Positions 23,101 to 34,207 of a stretch of 64,000 nt of DNA are shown one piece after another; position 1 is the stretch's first letter; each line of letters opens with the position of its first letter. The DNA is from Earliella scabrosa. Lineage: Eukaryota; Basidiomycota; Agaricomycetes; Polyporales; Polyporaceae. The stretch lies in the NCBI GenBank assembly GCA_022605405.1, contig JABYQQ010000003.1, positions 1,054,001 through 1,118,000 of the forward strand, read 5' to 3'. The notes beneath the pieces are model-generated. The model saw nothing but the letters and a program-made list of their open reading frames with translations. It was not told where the DNA came from and made no database searches. Made by a program: the position numbers and the translations under genes.

Positions 23101-26100
23101 TGGATCGTGCGCTCTGGAGAGCCGGTCGCTCCGGTTATCAACTGGGAATCGCCGCTGAAGCACAGGCGGTCTATTTGGGAACATTCTAAGGGACTTGGAG
23201 AGAACAAGGACGCAGAGCGTGGAGGTCACTTGCTACGTGGGCGCCACGACACGGGCGGAGTGTGGACATCCGGTTACGAGGCCACTAGGGCGGTGGGCGT
23301 GTACGAGTAGCACTCTATCTGCACTGCAAAGTAAGCATCTTCAACATGGAATACCATAGAACTCCGGATGGTGACGCACCACTGATGGTGACTACATGCA
23401 TGTCCCAGGTCAGAGTTAGAGGATCGGATAGAGGGTGATGCACCGCCACTTGCGAGCATAACGCGTAAGCGAGGGATGCACGCACTATCTCAGGCAATAT
23501 TGGCACGGGGTGCATGAGAGAGAGGAGAGGTCCCTGAGACCGGGCCTGAGAAGCTCAAAATCTTCGCGCATGGTCGCACGACCCAGGCCGCGCCACATTC
23601 GGTGGCAGAGAGAAGCTGAACACCACTGGAAGCAGATCCTACATTAATGGCATCGACAGAACATACGAAGGATCACGAGTGAGATACGAACGCTGGACAC
23701 GTACCGCTCAACTTGAGCCAACGCCGCAAGTGTAAGGATGGGGGTACTGAGCTTGCGGAGCCCCGCCGGCGCCGACCGGTTACCTACCGGTCAAGAGGGT
23801 CAGCGGATGGCCTACAGGAGCCCACAACGGTACGTCGATGGCAGTTGGAGTGAAAAAGTGCCGGTCTTGTGGTAGTGCACCCATGCAGCCTAGGCCGTGG
23901 TCAGGTTCACAAACAGGTCCCGTCCTCACCTTACGTCTCCTTCCCTCACTCGCTCGGCAACTTGCGCACACCCAGAATTGGACTCATCAGGGCCACCGCG
24001 TCGACCTCGCGCACCTTGCAGAGCCTCCGCTGCCTTTCAACGACCTGTCGGATCCGGATGGCCTACACCCATGCGCTCATGGTTAATTTGGATGCAATCT
24101 TGCTCAGCATTGCCGCACACGGCGCGCCTGAACCCCTCTCTTTTTCCACGAGCACACCGGAACTTACGCTTCGAACAGTCTTCCTGCAGGAGGCTCTCTT
24201 CTATCGGGACGGATCTGACAGCTATAATGAATTCAGCGCTCGAGTCATCCCCCCGAGCGCAAGACTCACCTCACCGTCGCCTACTGCAAACTTCTCCACT
24301 TTCGAATTGACCCTCAATCGCTGGCAAAAGCGAGAAATGCGCCATCATCGGCCCGAGACGGCGGCTGTAAACGGGTCGTGTAAGTCGCACGTCGCGCGCG
24401 GCTGGCGTACTAGGACACTGAACGTGTACCCCGTAGTCTTACATAAATCACGACTTTCCTCTGCGCCGGTCGCGACGTGCTACGATTGTGCCACAGTGCT
24501 CGCCTGCTGCAGCTCGCCCCGGCGTCGCCCCCGACCACGGGGCTCAACTGAGATGTGACCGCCGTTCGGACTGCGGGTCTCGCCGTCCAGTTTCTCCCGG
24601 TCTCCGGCCTCGCCGTCGACGCTGTCCAAGGCAATAAGTAAGTGTTCATCATGAGCGTCGACGTCCCTCCCCCAACTTGCAATTGCTAACAGTGAGTCTA
24701 CTATCGTTGTCGGCCGCTATTACATGACTGCATTGACTTTGCACATATCCATGACCTGAAGGGGAAAGGTGAATCAGTTACCCGCCCACACCCTAGGTTC
24801 GCCCAGGGTCGCTTATGCGAACGACATGCAATAGTGCTCGGAGCGGCGATGGAGCCTGGGATGCATCTCACAACGTGTGTGGAACGAGCAATGGAATTCG
24901 GAATGACACTCGTGATTATCTCATTCCAGCCGTTCTAGTGATTTGTGATGCCAGTGTTAGGCCGCTCCTGAACACTGTGCATGCCAGATAGTCGATCATG
25001 CTACCGTTATCAGGTAAGGCGCATTCTCTTACCACTAACCAGACAGACGGCCGCACAAACGGACGTACGATGACGGCATCTAGTTTAGATGCCATAACTT
25101 GACAGAGTTTAGGATTTATGGGACTTGCAAGGCCATTCAGGGACACGCGGGGTCATCTGGTGATGTGTACTTTGGTGATCAGGCCGGCCTCAAGGCAGAT
25201 GGATTTCTGGGCTCGGAGGCTGGGAGAGGCTGGAGAAGAGGGTGTTCTGCGCGCGTTCTGGGTCATCTGCCTGGCGGCGTATATTCTGAGTCTGCGGCAC
25301 AGCTCTTCTTGGTGGCACCGCGATGTGAAGTTGAGTAGGGTGATTGCAACCCATCCACAGAATGTCCGTGTAGAGCCGGGGTGGACGTGTGGGTCGGCGA
25401 GGTGTGTTCCGCTCGGGCCGAAGATAGTTTGAGCGTTGATGAGCGAGCCAGGGATAGACTGGGAGGAGCCTCCCCGTAATGTTACGTACTGGGACACATG
25501 CGCGGTGAGAATGAACGGAATAGAGACTCGCACGCGGTTCGCGGCTGGAGGGGTGGACGCTGGTGGACCGTTAGACAGGTCGGATGGAGACGAGGAGATG
25601 AACGCGTATGAGAAACACAATAGGGCGGGGAAACAATGGTGCGATGGATGTAGAATGGAGGATGCAAGCTTGGAACAGAGAGTGAATAATAGGTTCGTAG
25701 GAGAGCACATGGCGATATGGGGCGAGGCGTCGAATATGGTTGGATGAGCGTAGGCGTAGGAGCGTGCCTGAGATGTGGCAGTTACTGTGCTGATACGCCC
25801 CCGGACAGTCGGCGATGGCCGGTGCGCCCTGCTTTGTGCCTCGACGTCGGCTCGAGCGCCGGGGTCCGGGGGGGCCGCAGTGGGACGAGGATGGCCGCGC
25901 GGTGCTCGCTGGAGAAGCCGGGGCGAAGACGAGGGGACGGGCGTGGCTGGGCGGCCGGGGGCACGGGGCGCGGAGGCGTGGACCGGCCAGATTAGGAGGA
26001 AGGCCATCTGCCCGATTTGGGGCGATTGTACGAAAAAGCGGCGAGTTGGCTGTGTTTGTGATTGAGTAGAAATACCCGGGGGCGCTCCTCCGCGCGTGCA

Positions 26101-26437
26101 AGGACAAATCTGTACTCTGTCTACGTCCACCAGCGACCCCGTCCGAGGCCCTCCTCCCCCTCCCCGGCTTTCGTTACGACCTGCACGAACTTGCACGACG
26201 TATATCTCCTTATTATCTTTTATCGTCTCCTTCGCCTCTCTCCTCTTCGCCTTACGACCCCCTGCCCCGATCCTTCACTTGAGGCACGTCCCTCCAGCCC
26301 GCCCCGCCCGACCCCCGCTTACCATCCCCCCAGATCCACATTCTACACTCTCGTTTCCCACCACCACTTGAGGTGTGTCTCTCTTCTCACTCACACACTC
26401 TCCCCAGTGTCCTGAGCATGCGTGCCCCGCGTCAGAC
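17182..26437. other. Gene-poor stretch of about 9.2 kb
   Basis: No complete gene can be modelled. The stretch is short in open frames compared with the rest of the window, but minus-strand donor- and acceptor-like sites and short protein-like segments occur at 19.3-22.4 kb (see the pseudogene entry). The last 350 nt before 26438 is C/T-rich and is probably the promoter of the Ras gene. Nothing resembling rRNA, tRNA or CRISPR is visible. Confidence 0.6.
19303..21413 (-). pseudogene. Coding-like fragments of an unrecognised, probably decayed gene
   Basis: Several minus-strand segments read like protein but do not join into one frame. 21413-21307 gives VWPAETPVLGQTAPGDDTAA. 21012-20966 gives IFAGFWPYENGREC just after an acceptor-like site. 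20289-20193 gives VVFDPKSSTRG then LQKAGMTGLFIT. 19761-19587 gives RTYDNFLASADGSNGS, a TAG, then TTFIFHPSRMQSPSMKETN. 19540-19303 ends in GETLLTLHWGESSKTARSAW and a natural stop after NVVYV. Short GT-AG-like introns could explain some breaks; others need frameshifts. I cannot name the family. It may be a real many-exon gene I failed to splice rather than a pseudogene. Confidence 0.3.
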
Positions 26438-27300
26438 ATGGATAGCTGGAGAGTAGCCGTTCTTGGTGATGGAGGTGTAGGAAAGACTGCATTGGCTGTA
26501 CAGGTGTGTCCGTCCTGCTCTTCTACTCGGCCGGCGCGCTCATTGCATGCCCCCAGTTCACGCTCAATTGCTTTGTTGGTAAGCACCTCTGTTCGCGTGT
26601 TCCGCCTCCATCCTCTCAACGCCGTCACCCGTGACTCGCCCCCTCGTAGAGGTATGTTATGTTCGCGCTCTCGTCCTGTGGCGAAATATCCATTTGTCTT
26701 CAGACGTACGATCCGACGATAGAAGATGCGTATCGCAAGCAACTCGTAGTCGACAATCGCATGTGCTTCGTGGAAGTGATCGATACGGCAGGACAAGGTG
26801 TGTCTACTTCCCGCCGACCCCCTTGCCGGCTTCCGCTGATCATGTGTCACACCAGAGGAGTACGCGACGCTCCGAGACCAATGGGTCAGGTATGGTCCCT
26901 TTCCATCACCGGCATGAGCTTCCGATCCGACCTCCTTTGCAGGGAAGGCCAGGGATTTATCCTGGTCTACTCGATCGCATCAAGGGCGACATTCGAGCGA
27001 CTCGACGTCTTCCGACAGGCCATGTTGAAAGTCAAGCGACAGAAGCCGGTCTTCATGCTTGTCGGGAACAAGTGCGACAAACAGTACGAGCGGGAGGTCT
27101 CGAGAGACGAGGGTGCGGCGCTGGCGCGGTCGTTTGGCTGCGATTTTCTGGAAACATCAGCAAAAACCGCGCACAACGTGGAACGCCTCTTCATGAACCT
27201 CGTCCGGGAACTTCGAAACACGAAGAACCAGGAGCACGGTGTGCAGGGTCCCGTACGGTCACCGGAGAAGGAGAAGAAGCGCAAGTGTATTATCATGTAG
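26438..27300 (+). CDS. Ras-family small GTPase (Ras2-like), CAAX-tailed
   Basis: Membrane-anchored signalling GTPase. Exons: 26438-26503, 26557-26578, 26650-26651, 26704-26797, 26856-26889, 26943-27300; 191 residues. Motifs: P-loop GDGGVGKTAL, switch I YDPTIEDAYRKQ, DTAGQEEY, NKCD and ETSAK. The C-terminus KKRKCIIM is polybasic plus CAAX, so prenylation is expected. The effector loop requires a Glu codon (FVETYDP) split as G + AG. The AG can only come from a 2-nt exon between a 71-nt and a 52-nt intron, both with GT and AG ends. The whole model then sums to a multiple of three. Resemblance is closest to basidiomycete Ras2-type proteins; the subfamily is inference. Confidence 0.87.
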
Positions 27301-28980
27301 GGCAACTTCAGGACTATATAGAACTGACCCATCTTCCCGCCTACTTACCTCGTTCTATGATACCACGTCTTCCACCTACTTTCTCGTTGGGTTTATTACG
27401 TCTTCCGGGTCCCTGTCGGGGGGCATCTGCATCTGCCCCTGTCAACGATCTTCTCACTTGCTTCTCAATGTACATATATCCCCCCTCACGTTAAGTGGCT
27501 GTACATTGTGCTCTGGACGTCTCCTTTCCTGACGATGTTTTGCGACTGTGCTTGCGAGAATGTATGACTACACCTCGGAGGTGATCGTCTCTCCTATCCA
27601 AATGCTCCGTGTGCACTCACTCTGCTTGCAAGGCATTGTAGTGGCAAACCGCTGCGTCTGACACTGACATTGACAGATTTGCTATTCGACAACAACCGTG
27701 GTCCTATCCGTGTACTCTGCGCAGCCGCTTGTGCAAACAGTCATCGCCTCGCAATTTCTGCAGCCATACGGCCTGCTCTCAGCGATGCCGTGCGTTTTCG
27801 TTTGACGTGGAACACCATTCCCAACTCTGACACGATGACCAACCCGCCCCTTGTCTAGATTCGTCATGCCCCATCCGACATCGTGACGATGGATGGGCGA
27901 CGTGCGCACGAGGATCCGGTGGTCGGCGTTTACGATCAGCCGCGCTAAGCCACCGGCCAGACGAGCACTTCGAATGTTCGCCTGGCGTTGTGCTGACCGC
28001 TGCGCCAGAATCAGACGCGCACGATGCCCGCGCCGCGCGGGTAAGGATGTGCAGAACCGCGCTGTCCCAAGCCCCCGAAGAAACCCACGCTGACGTCCAG
28101 CATCCGTCGTACCGGTGAAGGTTCCCCGAGCGGAGCTCCCAGCGCGGTGTCCGTCTCGCGCGGAAATGCGACGTAGTGTCGCCCGTCGCTGGGAGGGGAC
28201 CTCGGGAGTGTGAGGACTGGAATTTTGCTTGTGCACCGTGCTGAGCTGCGCGTCCACGCGAGTCGAGACCGCATGCTACGCAGTTCTGCCAACGGTTTCA
28301 CTGCAGTTCTCCATTCTCCCCGACACTGCCGCCACTAGAAGGTTCCGCTCGGATGTGGCCTGAACGGGGCGCGTTGAGCCGCCACGTCGGCGTCGGTCCG
28401 CGGCTGGCGGGAAGCCGCCATCATTGCAGGCGGAGCACGCTGCACTTGACCTCTTCTGGCCGGCGTCGTGGCGGAACGTCACGATATAGAGACGGCATCC
28501 GAGTCCATGTCAGAAGCTGGACTGACTCGCGGACCGCAGCGGGCACCGGTGCGGCGCGGATGATCTACAAGTAGCTATAGTACGGCTGCTGTATTGTCTT
28601 GGACGCGGTATCAGATACAATTGCGGGAGCACTACAACGGACACAGGGGCGGGCTAATGCAGCAAATTGCTCCCGTTGCACCCTGTCGTAGAATCGTCGA
28701 TGCTAGTCTTGTTCATTCACACGAAGTCTAAACCCAACAAGGCCAGCATTCGGCGTCCTAGAATAGCGGGGGGCTCGCGGGCAAATGACGTCTGCGGGGG
28801 TCCAAAACGCTGCTCGGATGGGGTCGTAACAAGACTCGACTGCTTCGTCATGCTGTACAGTACACCGGCATGCATCGTATTACGTGGCTGTCTCATGTAC
28901 AATGGACGACCTACGGTGGGTATACATCTAACCAATGTACGCGTGCGTCCGTGGTATCGTCCCCGTAAGCGAGCTTGGGA
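27301..28980. other. Intergenic region (convergent 3' ends)
   Basis: 1.7 kb between the Ras stop and the Pxmp4 stop, so mostly 3' flanking sequence. Open frames here (for example minus 27682-28257) look like chance frames. Confidence 0.5.
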
Positions 28981-29714
28981 TCACTTGTTGTGCCAAAAAA
29001 GCGTCTTCAAGCTGTTCCAGTGCTCTGAATCCCGGTAGAGGTACGTCATGGAGTTGAACATGCCGGGCTGGATCGTCTCTCCCCTCTCCTGGAAGAGCCA
29101 CATCACCGCACCCCAGCAGAGAGCCGCGAAGATAGAGAACTGCTTGGCGTCTGGAGGCAAGGGTCTCCCCGAGGCGGGGGCGGCGCCGGAGTACGAGGTC
29201 TTTGCGCGAGCAATGAACGATGCTACGACGCGGGAGCATACGTACAACACGATCTGTAGCGGCTTGGCTGAGGGGCGCGTTCACGTAACAAATGCAATTA
29301 AGTAGGACGCACCTGCTCGTTGACAGCGTTCCGCTCGCCAAACACCACATAACCACCAATCAACCCGGCGATAAACGTGTCCATGCTCCGTTCCTTGCCT
29401 CCATTTATCTTCTTTTGTACAAGCAGCAGCGTCTTGTACAGGGAGACGAACTTGGCCAGGTTCAGAGCGTGCTGCCTCGTGGCCCGGTAGATCGTCTTTA
29501 GACGAGTCATCCAGCTACACACGGTAATGTCAGCGATGCACGAATCGCGTAAATTGACGAATGCTCACTCTCCGCGGCCAAAGAGGATAGCCATAATAAG
29601 CGCATGGGGGAAGCGGACCTTCACTCCATAGACGAGACCATTCCGCGCACCCTTCAGGATAGCCAGATAGTCATGGTAGGCGGGGTTTGACAGAATGGCG
29701 TCGATGCCGGACAT
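28981..29714 (-). CDS. PXMP4: Peroxisomal membrane protein PXMP4/PMP24
   Basis: Integral peroxisomal membrane protein of the Tim17/Tim22/PMP24 superfamily; function poorly defined. Exons 29714-29569, 29514-29313, 29253-28981; 206 residues. The N-terminal YHDYLAILKGARNGLVYGVK and FPHALIMAILFGRG segments, the FVSLYKTLLL helix and AGLIGGYVVFGERNAVNEQI are typical. The C-terminal half holds the conserved LYRDSEHWNSLKTLF. The start at 29714 gives MSGIDAILSNPAYHDYL and is the only Met that keeps the family's N-terminal spacing. Confidence 0.88.
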
Positions 29715-30040
29715 GTTGCCAGGTTGGAGAGGGGATGTGGACGGCGTCGAGGTTGTCCGCGAGCAGCCCCGGACGTATATGACGGCCGTTATTGCAGCCG
29801 CACCGCTATCGAGCTGGCTGCTAGAAGCCGACCATATAGACGCCCATACAATCACATGCTTGAACCAGTCACTGCGCTCTATGAGTTTCGCGGTCAAACT
29901 CGCATGCATCCACGACATACTGGGGAACGATAATTGTATGAAATGGAATCGTGGAGTACATAGAGCATGTTACATGATGATATGGGGCCGGCAAAAGAGA
30001 GTCGTCACAGCCTAGCTAAGGCACGAGCGTCGCTTCGAAA
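29715..30040. other. Intergenic region between Pxmp4 and the chromodomain gene
   Basis: 326 nt, promoter side of Pxmp4 and 3' side of the chromodomain gene. No feature recognised. Confidence 0.5.
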
Positions 30041-33000
30041 TTACTGCTTCTTGTCTGCGTAGAAGTCGTCTCTGAAGTCAAAGTTCGAGAGGGTGGTACA
30101 CTCGAACTGTCAATTCGGGGAACGTGAGTGGGACGACATCGTATGTGGTGCGGGACTTACCCCTTTCGCCTCCTTGGGAAGGTTCGCGTCGGCCCTGGTA
30201 TGTATGACTACAAACCGTCGATGGTCGTCCATAATGGCAGGTTGGTTCTGCATTCGCCAGAGGTCACGAGCGATCTCCTTCTCGATGGCCCGGGGCAGGT
30301 CAGCCTCCGACGTGTTCGCAAACGTATCTGCCGCTACTGAAAGGCACTCCTCCAATATCTGTCGCGCGTTCATGGCCGGCAGGCGCAGTGTCCACCGCGT
30401 CCACACCAAAGACGGGTCGCCCTTCGATAGGGAGTCCCGCCCCACCTGGGGGGCTTGTAGCAAGGCAACGGTGCCTTGCTCAATTAGCTTGAGCAGCTCT
30501 TCGTAGACGAAATTGCCGCTGAGCAAGGATCAGTATGGTGAATGGGAAGAAAGACAGTACGAACTTACTCGTCATAAACACGTAACGGATGTTGTCCTTG
30601 ACAGGTGAGTTTTGCGACCATCGCCACGACCGATGGCAACACATAGCACTCCCACGTCGGGTGCTCCGCGATCTGCTTGATGCGGCTGAAGAGCCGAAGG
30701 TGGCCTTCGATGATAGCACCGGGCGTGAACGTAACGACGCCGCCTGTGCAGGACGTCAGAAAATGTCAGAAGGACGTCGAGGAGCAACCATCGCGGGAAC
30801 GAACCGAGTGGATAGATCTCCCGCACGCCCCATCGTTCACGGGGCACACTCGGATGCGTTCCGTACGTCAAGAACCGCACTGCTGTCTTCATCCGCCGCT
30901 CGGCCAGTGCGGGAAGCAGGTGGAGAGTAGCCAGCCCGCCCACATGGACGAAGATGACGCGGACGTCTGCCTTGTGACCCATGTCCTTTCCCTTGCATGT
31001 GGAGAGAACTTCCTTGAGCAAAGATGTTTCGTAGCTCGCAGACGTAGACGTCGTGTCGGTTGGGCCAGTCCATATGCAGTACGGTCTGGAGATCAGGGAC
31101 ACATAGTCGAAGACTGCTCGGGGGATCCGTAGAATGTGGAGTGCCTGATGGAAGCGACGTTTCGTGACTACCTCGCGACCACGAGCGTCGAGTACGGGGA
31201 CGAGTTTGGGATCGAGCGCTGTCTCGATCGTCGGCACTCTCTGTTTCCAGTTCGTCGAACCGAATTCTTTGCTCGTCAGTTCCCAGGGAACCAGCGCGGC
31301 CTGGAGATGGGTATCCTTGGCAAGTGTTATTGGGACTTGGAGCACCTTGTTCGCGATGGGATGGTCCGTAGGATAGACGATCAGTAGAGCAACCGATGTG
31401 TCGTCCATGTACAGATGGGCGAAGCAGAACTATGATGGATCAGGTCAGGTGCCTCGCAGTCGGACATGACGATTGCCTCACCAAAGACTTGTTCCTCATA
31501 TACGTTCCTAGCTGCTTGACCGCATCGGCGTCCTTGTCCTCCATGGGCCCAATCTTAGTGAACTGTTGTGGCCGCGTAGAGGCGAGGAGAAACAGAGGCA
31601 GGCTCGCAAGAGACTGGAAGGCGGATAGACGAATACTGTCGCTGGTGAGACAAATGCTGAAGCGGAGGCCATTGGGGAGAGGCTCAGAGGGTTTGGAAAG
31701 CGTGACTTCGCATAATCGTTCTGCTCTGTTGCGGCTGACGTCCATGAACAGCTCGCCAGTCCACTTCCACTTCTTGGGTATTCTGGAGGAGAATTAGAAG
31801 GTGCGCTCGATCAGACGAAACATGCTCACCGTGGAAGCGCTCCGGGTTTGACTTGCGTCGCTCGGGCGGGGACCGGGGGTGGCGGCATATCTGACACGGC
31901 CTCCTCCCTAAACCACGACGTTCAATTCGAGACCTTGATCAAACAATAGGGTCTACCTAGAACTCACTGCATAGAAGATGCCATCCTGCGTTGCGTGCAT
32001 TAGCAACACACTTCCTTCCAGTACTAAAACACTTACTCAGCGGGCATAACCTGGGACAAGAACTTGTCGGCAGCCGCCATTGGGTCGGTGACTGGCGACT
32101 GGAGCTGTTGTCTCACGACGTTGCGTCGAGGTAGTGGAAGAGTCACCCGCCTGAGTGCTTCATCAGTATGCCAACACGATTGCAATGTAAAGAGTAGTCA
32201 CCGTTGCTCGGTGGACTGGGACGGCTGAGCTACGGCGACGGGTGTATATGACTCAAGCATCGGACTATCCTGTGCAGGAGGTGCAGGAGATTGTCCGTGG
32301 CTCGATGTTGACCCAGATCGTCTGGGTAGGGGTGGAATAGCCGGCGCTACATTAGTGGGGCTGTTCGTCTGAACTGGGGATATCGCAGATGTCGTGGCAG
32401 AGTTCTTCTTGAACTTCAGTTGCGATAAGGCGAGCTTGGTGCTGGTCGAAGCGGTTGACTGAGAGACCGGCTGCGGGATTCGTTGGGCTAGCCGGGCTTT
32501 CGTGGCGTTTCCAGCAGTCCCAGTGATTGGCATGGGCATTTCCATGACTTGCCGCTTGCGCTGACCGGACCCCACGTTGTCTCCACTCGGTCGCTTCATC
32601 GGAATGTTGGGAGGCTTGTTCGCTGTTTGGGTGCCGGATGCTGAGCCGAGGGCTACCTCTGGGGAAGAGACTTGGTCCTTATCGGAGAACAGAGAACCGG
32701 CAGAGCCACTGTCCGGACTGGGCGATGGCTTCTTACGCTACTCGAAGCATCAGCGATCGTGAAGACACGACGATAGGTTGCAGCATCATGTACCTGTGCT
32801 GGAATCTTGATGGTCGGTCTGGTAGGTTTGACGACGCTGGAAAGAGGCTTGTCGTCATCCTCATCCTCAGACTAGATCGTAATCAGTCAGCCGCTCTGTT
32901 GTACTGAAGAGAGTACTGACAGAGGAGACAAGTGCTTTGGCGCGCTTCTTTCCTTTCTTCCGAGTGGCGGACAAAGTAGCATTGTCAGAGTCATATGCAC

Positions 33001-33854
33001 CACCCTATCGTGTGGGTTTAACGGGGCGGTAGTATCTCGATATCGATGACAACGTACGGGTTCTGGCTTGGGCTTGATTTTGGGTGGCCGGCCTCGCTTC
33101 TTGGTAGTCTGCGGAGTACGTCATCCATCTGTATCTGTTCAGCTAGAAGAGTAAACCTACCGCTGACCTTTTCCTTCTTGACTGATGGTTCGCCGATCTT
33201 TGCCACAAAGCTCGACGGTCCTGTGGCGTCGTCCTCACTCTCATCCTCTTCTGTCTCACGTTTGTTCAGACTCTTCAGGAAATGTGCCTTCTCTCTTTCT
33301 ACAATGGCTGGTCAGTAAAGGCTGCGCATACAGCATGCACAGAAATTACGAACTGATCCATGTCGGGGTAGCCATAACTTCATAACCTTCGTAGTAATCC
33401 TCGTCGTCCATCCCGACGTCCTCCCAGAAGCTCTTCAAGAGGCGCTTACAGTTGGTGAGATTCTTTGCCGGCTCCCATCTGCAGTGTCATGTGAGTATCA
33501 TCACCGTATCAGAGGAACGAGACCGACGTGTCATCCGAAGAGTCATAATTGGCCCACTGTTATGGTGAAGATGCCGCAGGTGCAATGACATTAGGATGGT
33601 CATCCATCGTCATGGTGGTGGTATGGTTACCTTTACGCGGTATTCCTACATAAGTCGGTCAGATTGGGCATCGAAGATACTAGTGTCAGATCAATACACA
33701 GGACGTACCCATCGGCCTTTATGTACTCTCGCAGCCTTGATTACCTCTGGAAGCGAGCGTCAGTACCACTAGATTGTCTATACAACAGCAGTGCTGCCTT
33801 ACCGACGACGAACTGCTGCTCGTCTTCAGAGTCCGAGTCATCATGGCCAGCCAT
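30041..33854 (-). CDS. Chromodomain protein, Chp1-like (chromodomain, AT-hook, SPOC-like)
   Basis: Putative heterochromatin reader, 946 residues in 18 exons (5' to 3'): 33854-33803, 33746-33709, 33645-33631, 33556-33528, 33478-33387, 33298-33168, 33108-33058, 33004-32921, 32871-32794, 32737-32202, 32150-32037, 31985-31968, 31907-31830, 31782-31482, 31429-30805, 30743-30569, 30518-30161, 30106-30041. The N-terminus is a chromodomain: FVVEVIKAARVHKGRWEYRV, KWANYDSSDDTWEPAKNL, LLKSFWEDVG. A basic AT-hook-like TTKKRGRPPK and acidic patches follow, then a long Ser/Pro-rich linker. Next comes a folded region starting WTGELFMDVSRNRAERLC and including SVALLIVYPTDHP, which resembles a SPOC domain. The last 300 residues (ADVRVIFVHVGGLATLHLLP, YVLPSVVAMVAKL) form a further alpha/beta region of unknown type. 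Length and order recall S. pombe Chp1; orthology is inference. Confidence 0.82.
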
Positions 33855-34207
33855 ACTGAGCCCCTTCGGGTGCTTGTTCGAACACTCGCCGTGGACGCGC
33901 AGTGGCCTGGTGATAAGCAAAGACCCACGTTGGGGAAGTTGTTGAGCAACCTGTGGCCTATACCTGATAGGAAGGAGGTGATCAGAGACGCAAAGAGTAG
34001 CACTGGACGCTCACTCACAATCAAGCGCTGGCCTTGCAATGTTAACTGCCAGGTTCTTGCACGCAAGAACAAACCACGAAACGAATCCAGTACTCCGAGT
34101 CAGTTCGATCACATGGGCGCCACTTGACCAAGTCCGCTTCCAGGCGCTCTCTCAGTCTGTTGCTTCGCCGCCGGTACCTTGCCTTGTTCTGTCCTCACCC
34201 ACCCACC
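33855..34207. other. Divergent promoter region
   Basis: 353 nt shared between the chromodomain gene (-) and Mtc1 (+); no coding frame or obvious motif beyond a C/T-rich leader before 34208. Confidence 0.5.

Noticed and set aside
23869..24558. 229-codon plus-strand frame in the gene-poor region
   Set aside because: Parts (TPELTLRTVFLQEALFYRDG) look mildly protein-like, but the ends do not and no start, splice or family evidence supports it.
25153..26196. 347-codon minus-strand open frame before the Ras gene
   Set aside because: It is antisense to the C/T-rich Ras promoter, low in complexity and without recognisable motifs; most likely a chance frame, though transcription was not testable.
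27682..28257. 191-codon minus-strand frame
   Set aside because: Arg-rich chance frame in the 3' intergenic region; no supporting signal.
30837..31073. Alternative frame VLHMDWPNRHDVYVCELRNI inside the chromodomain gene
   Set aside because: It looks coding at first, but the overlapping frame is continuous over 208 codons, joins both neighbouring exons in phase and contains RVIFVHVGGLATLHLLPAL, so this one is a shadow.
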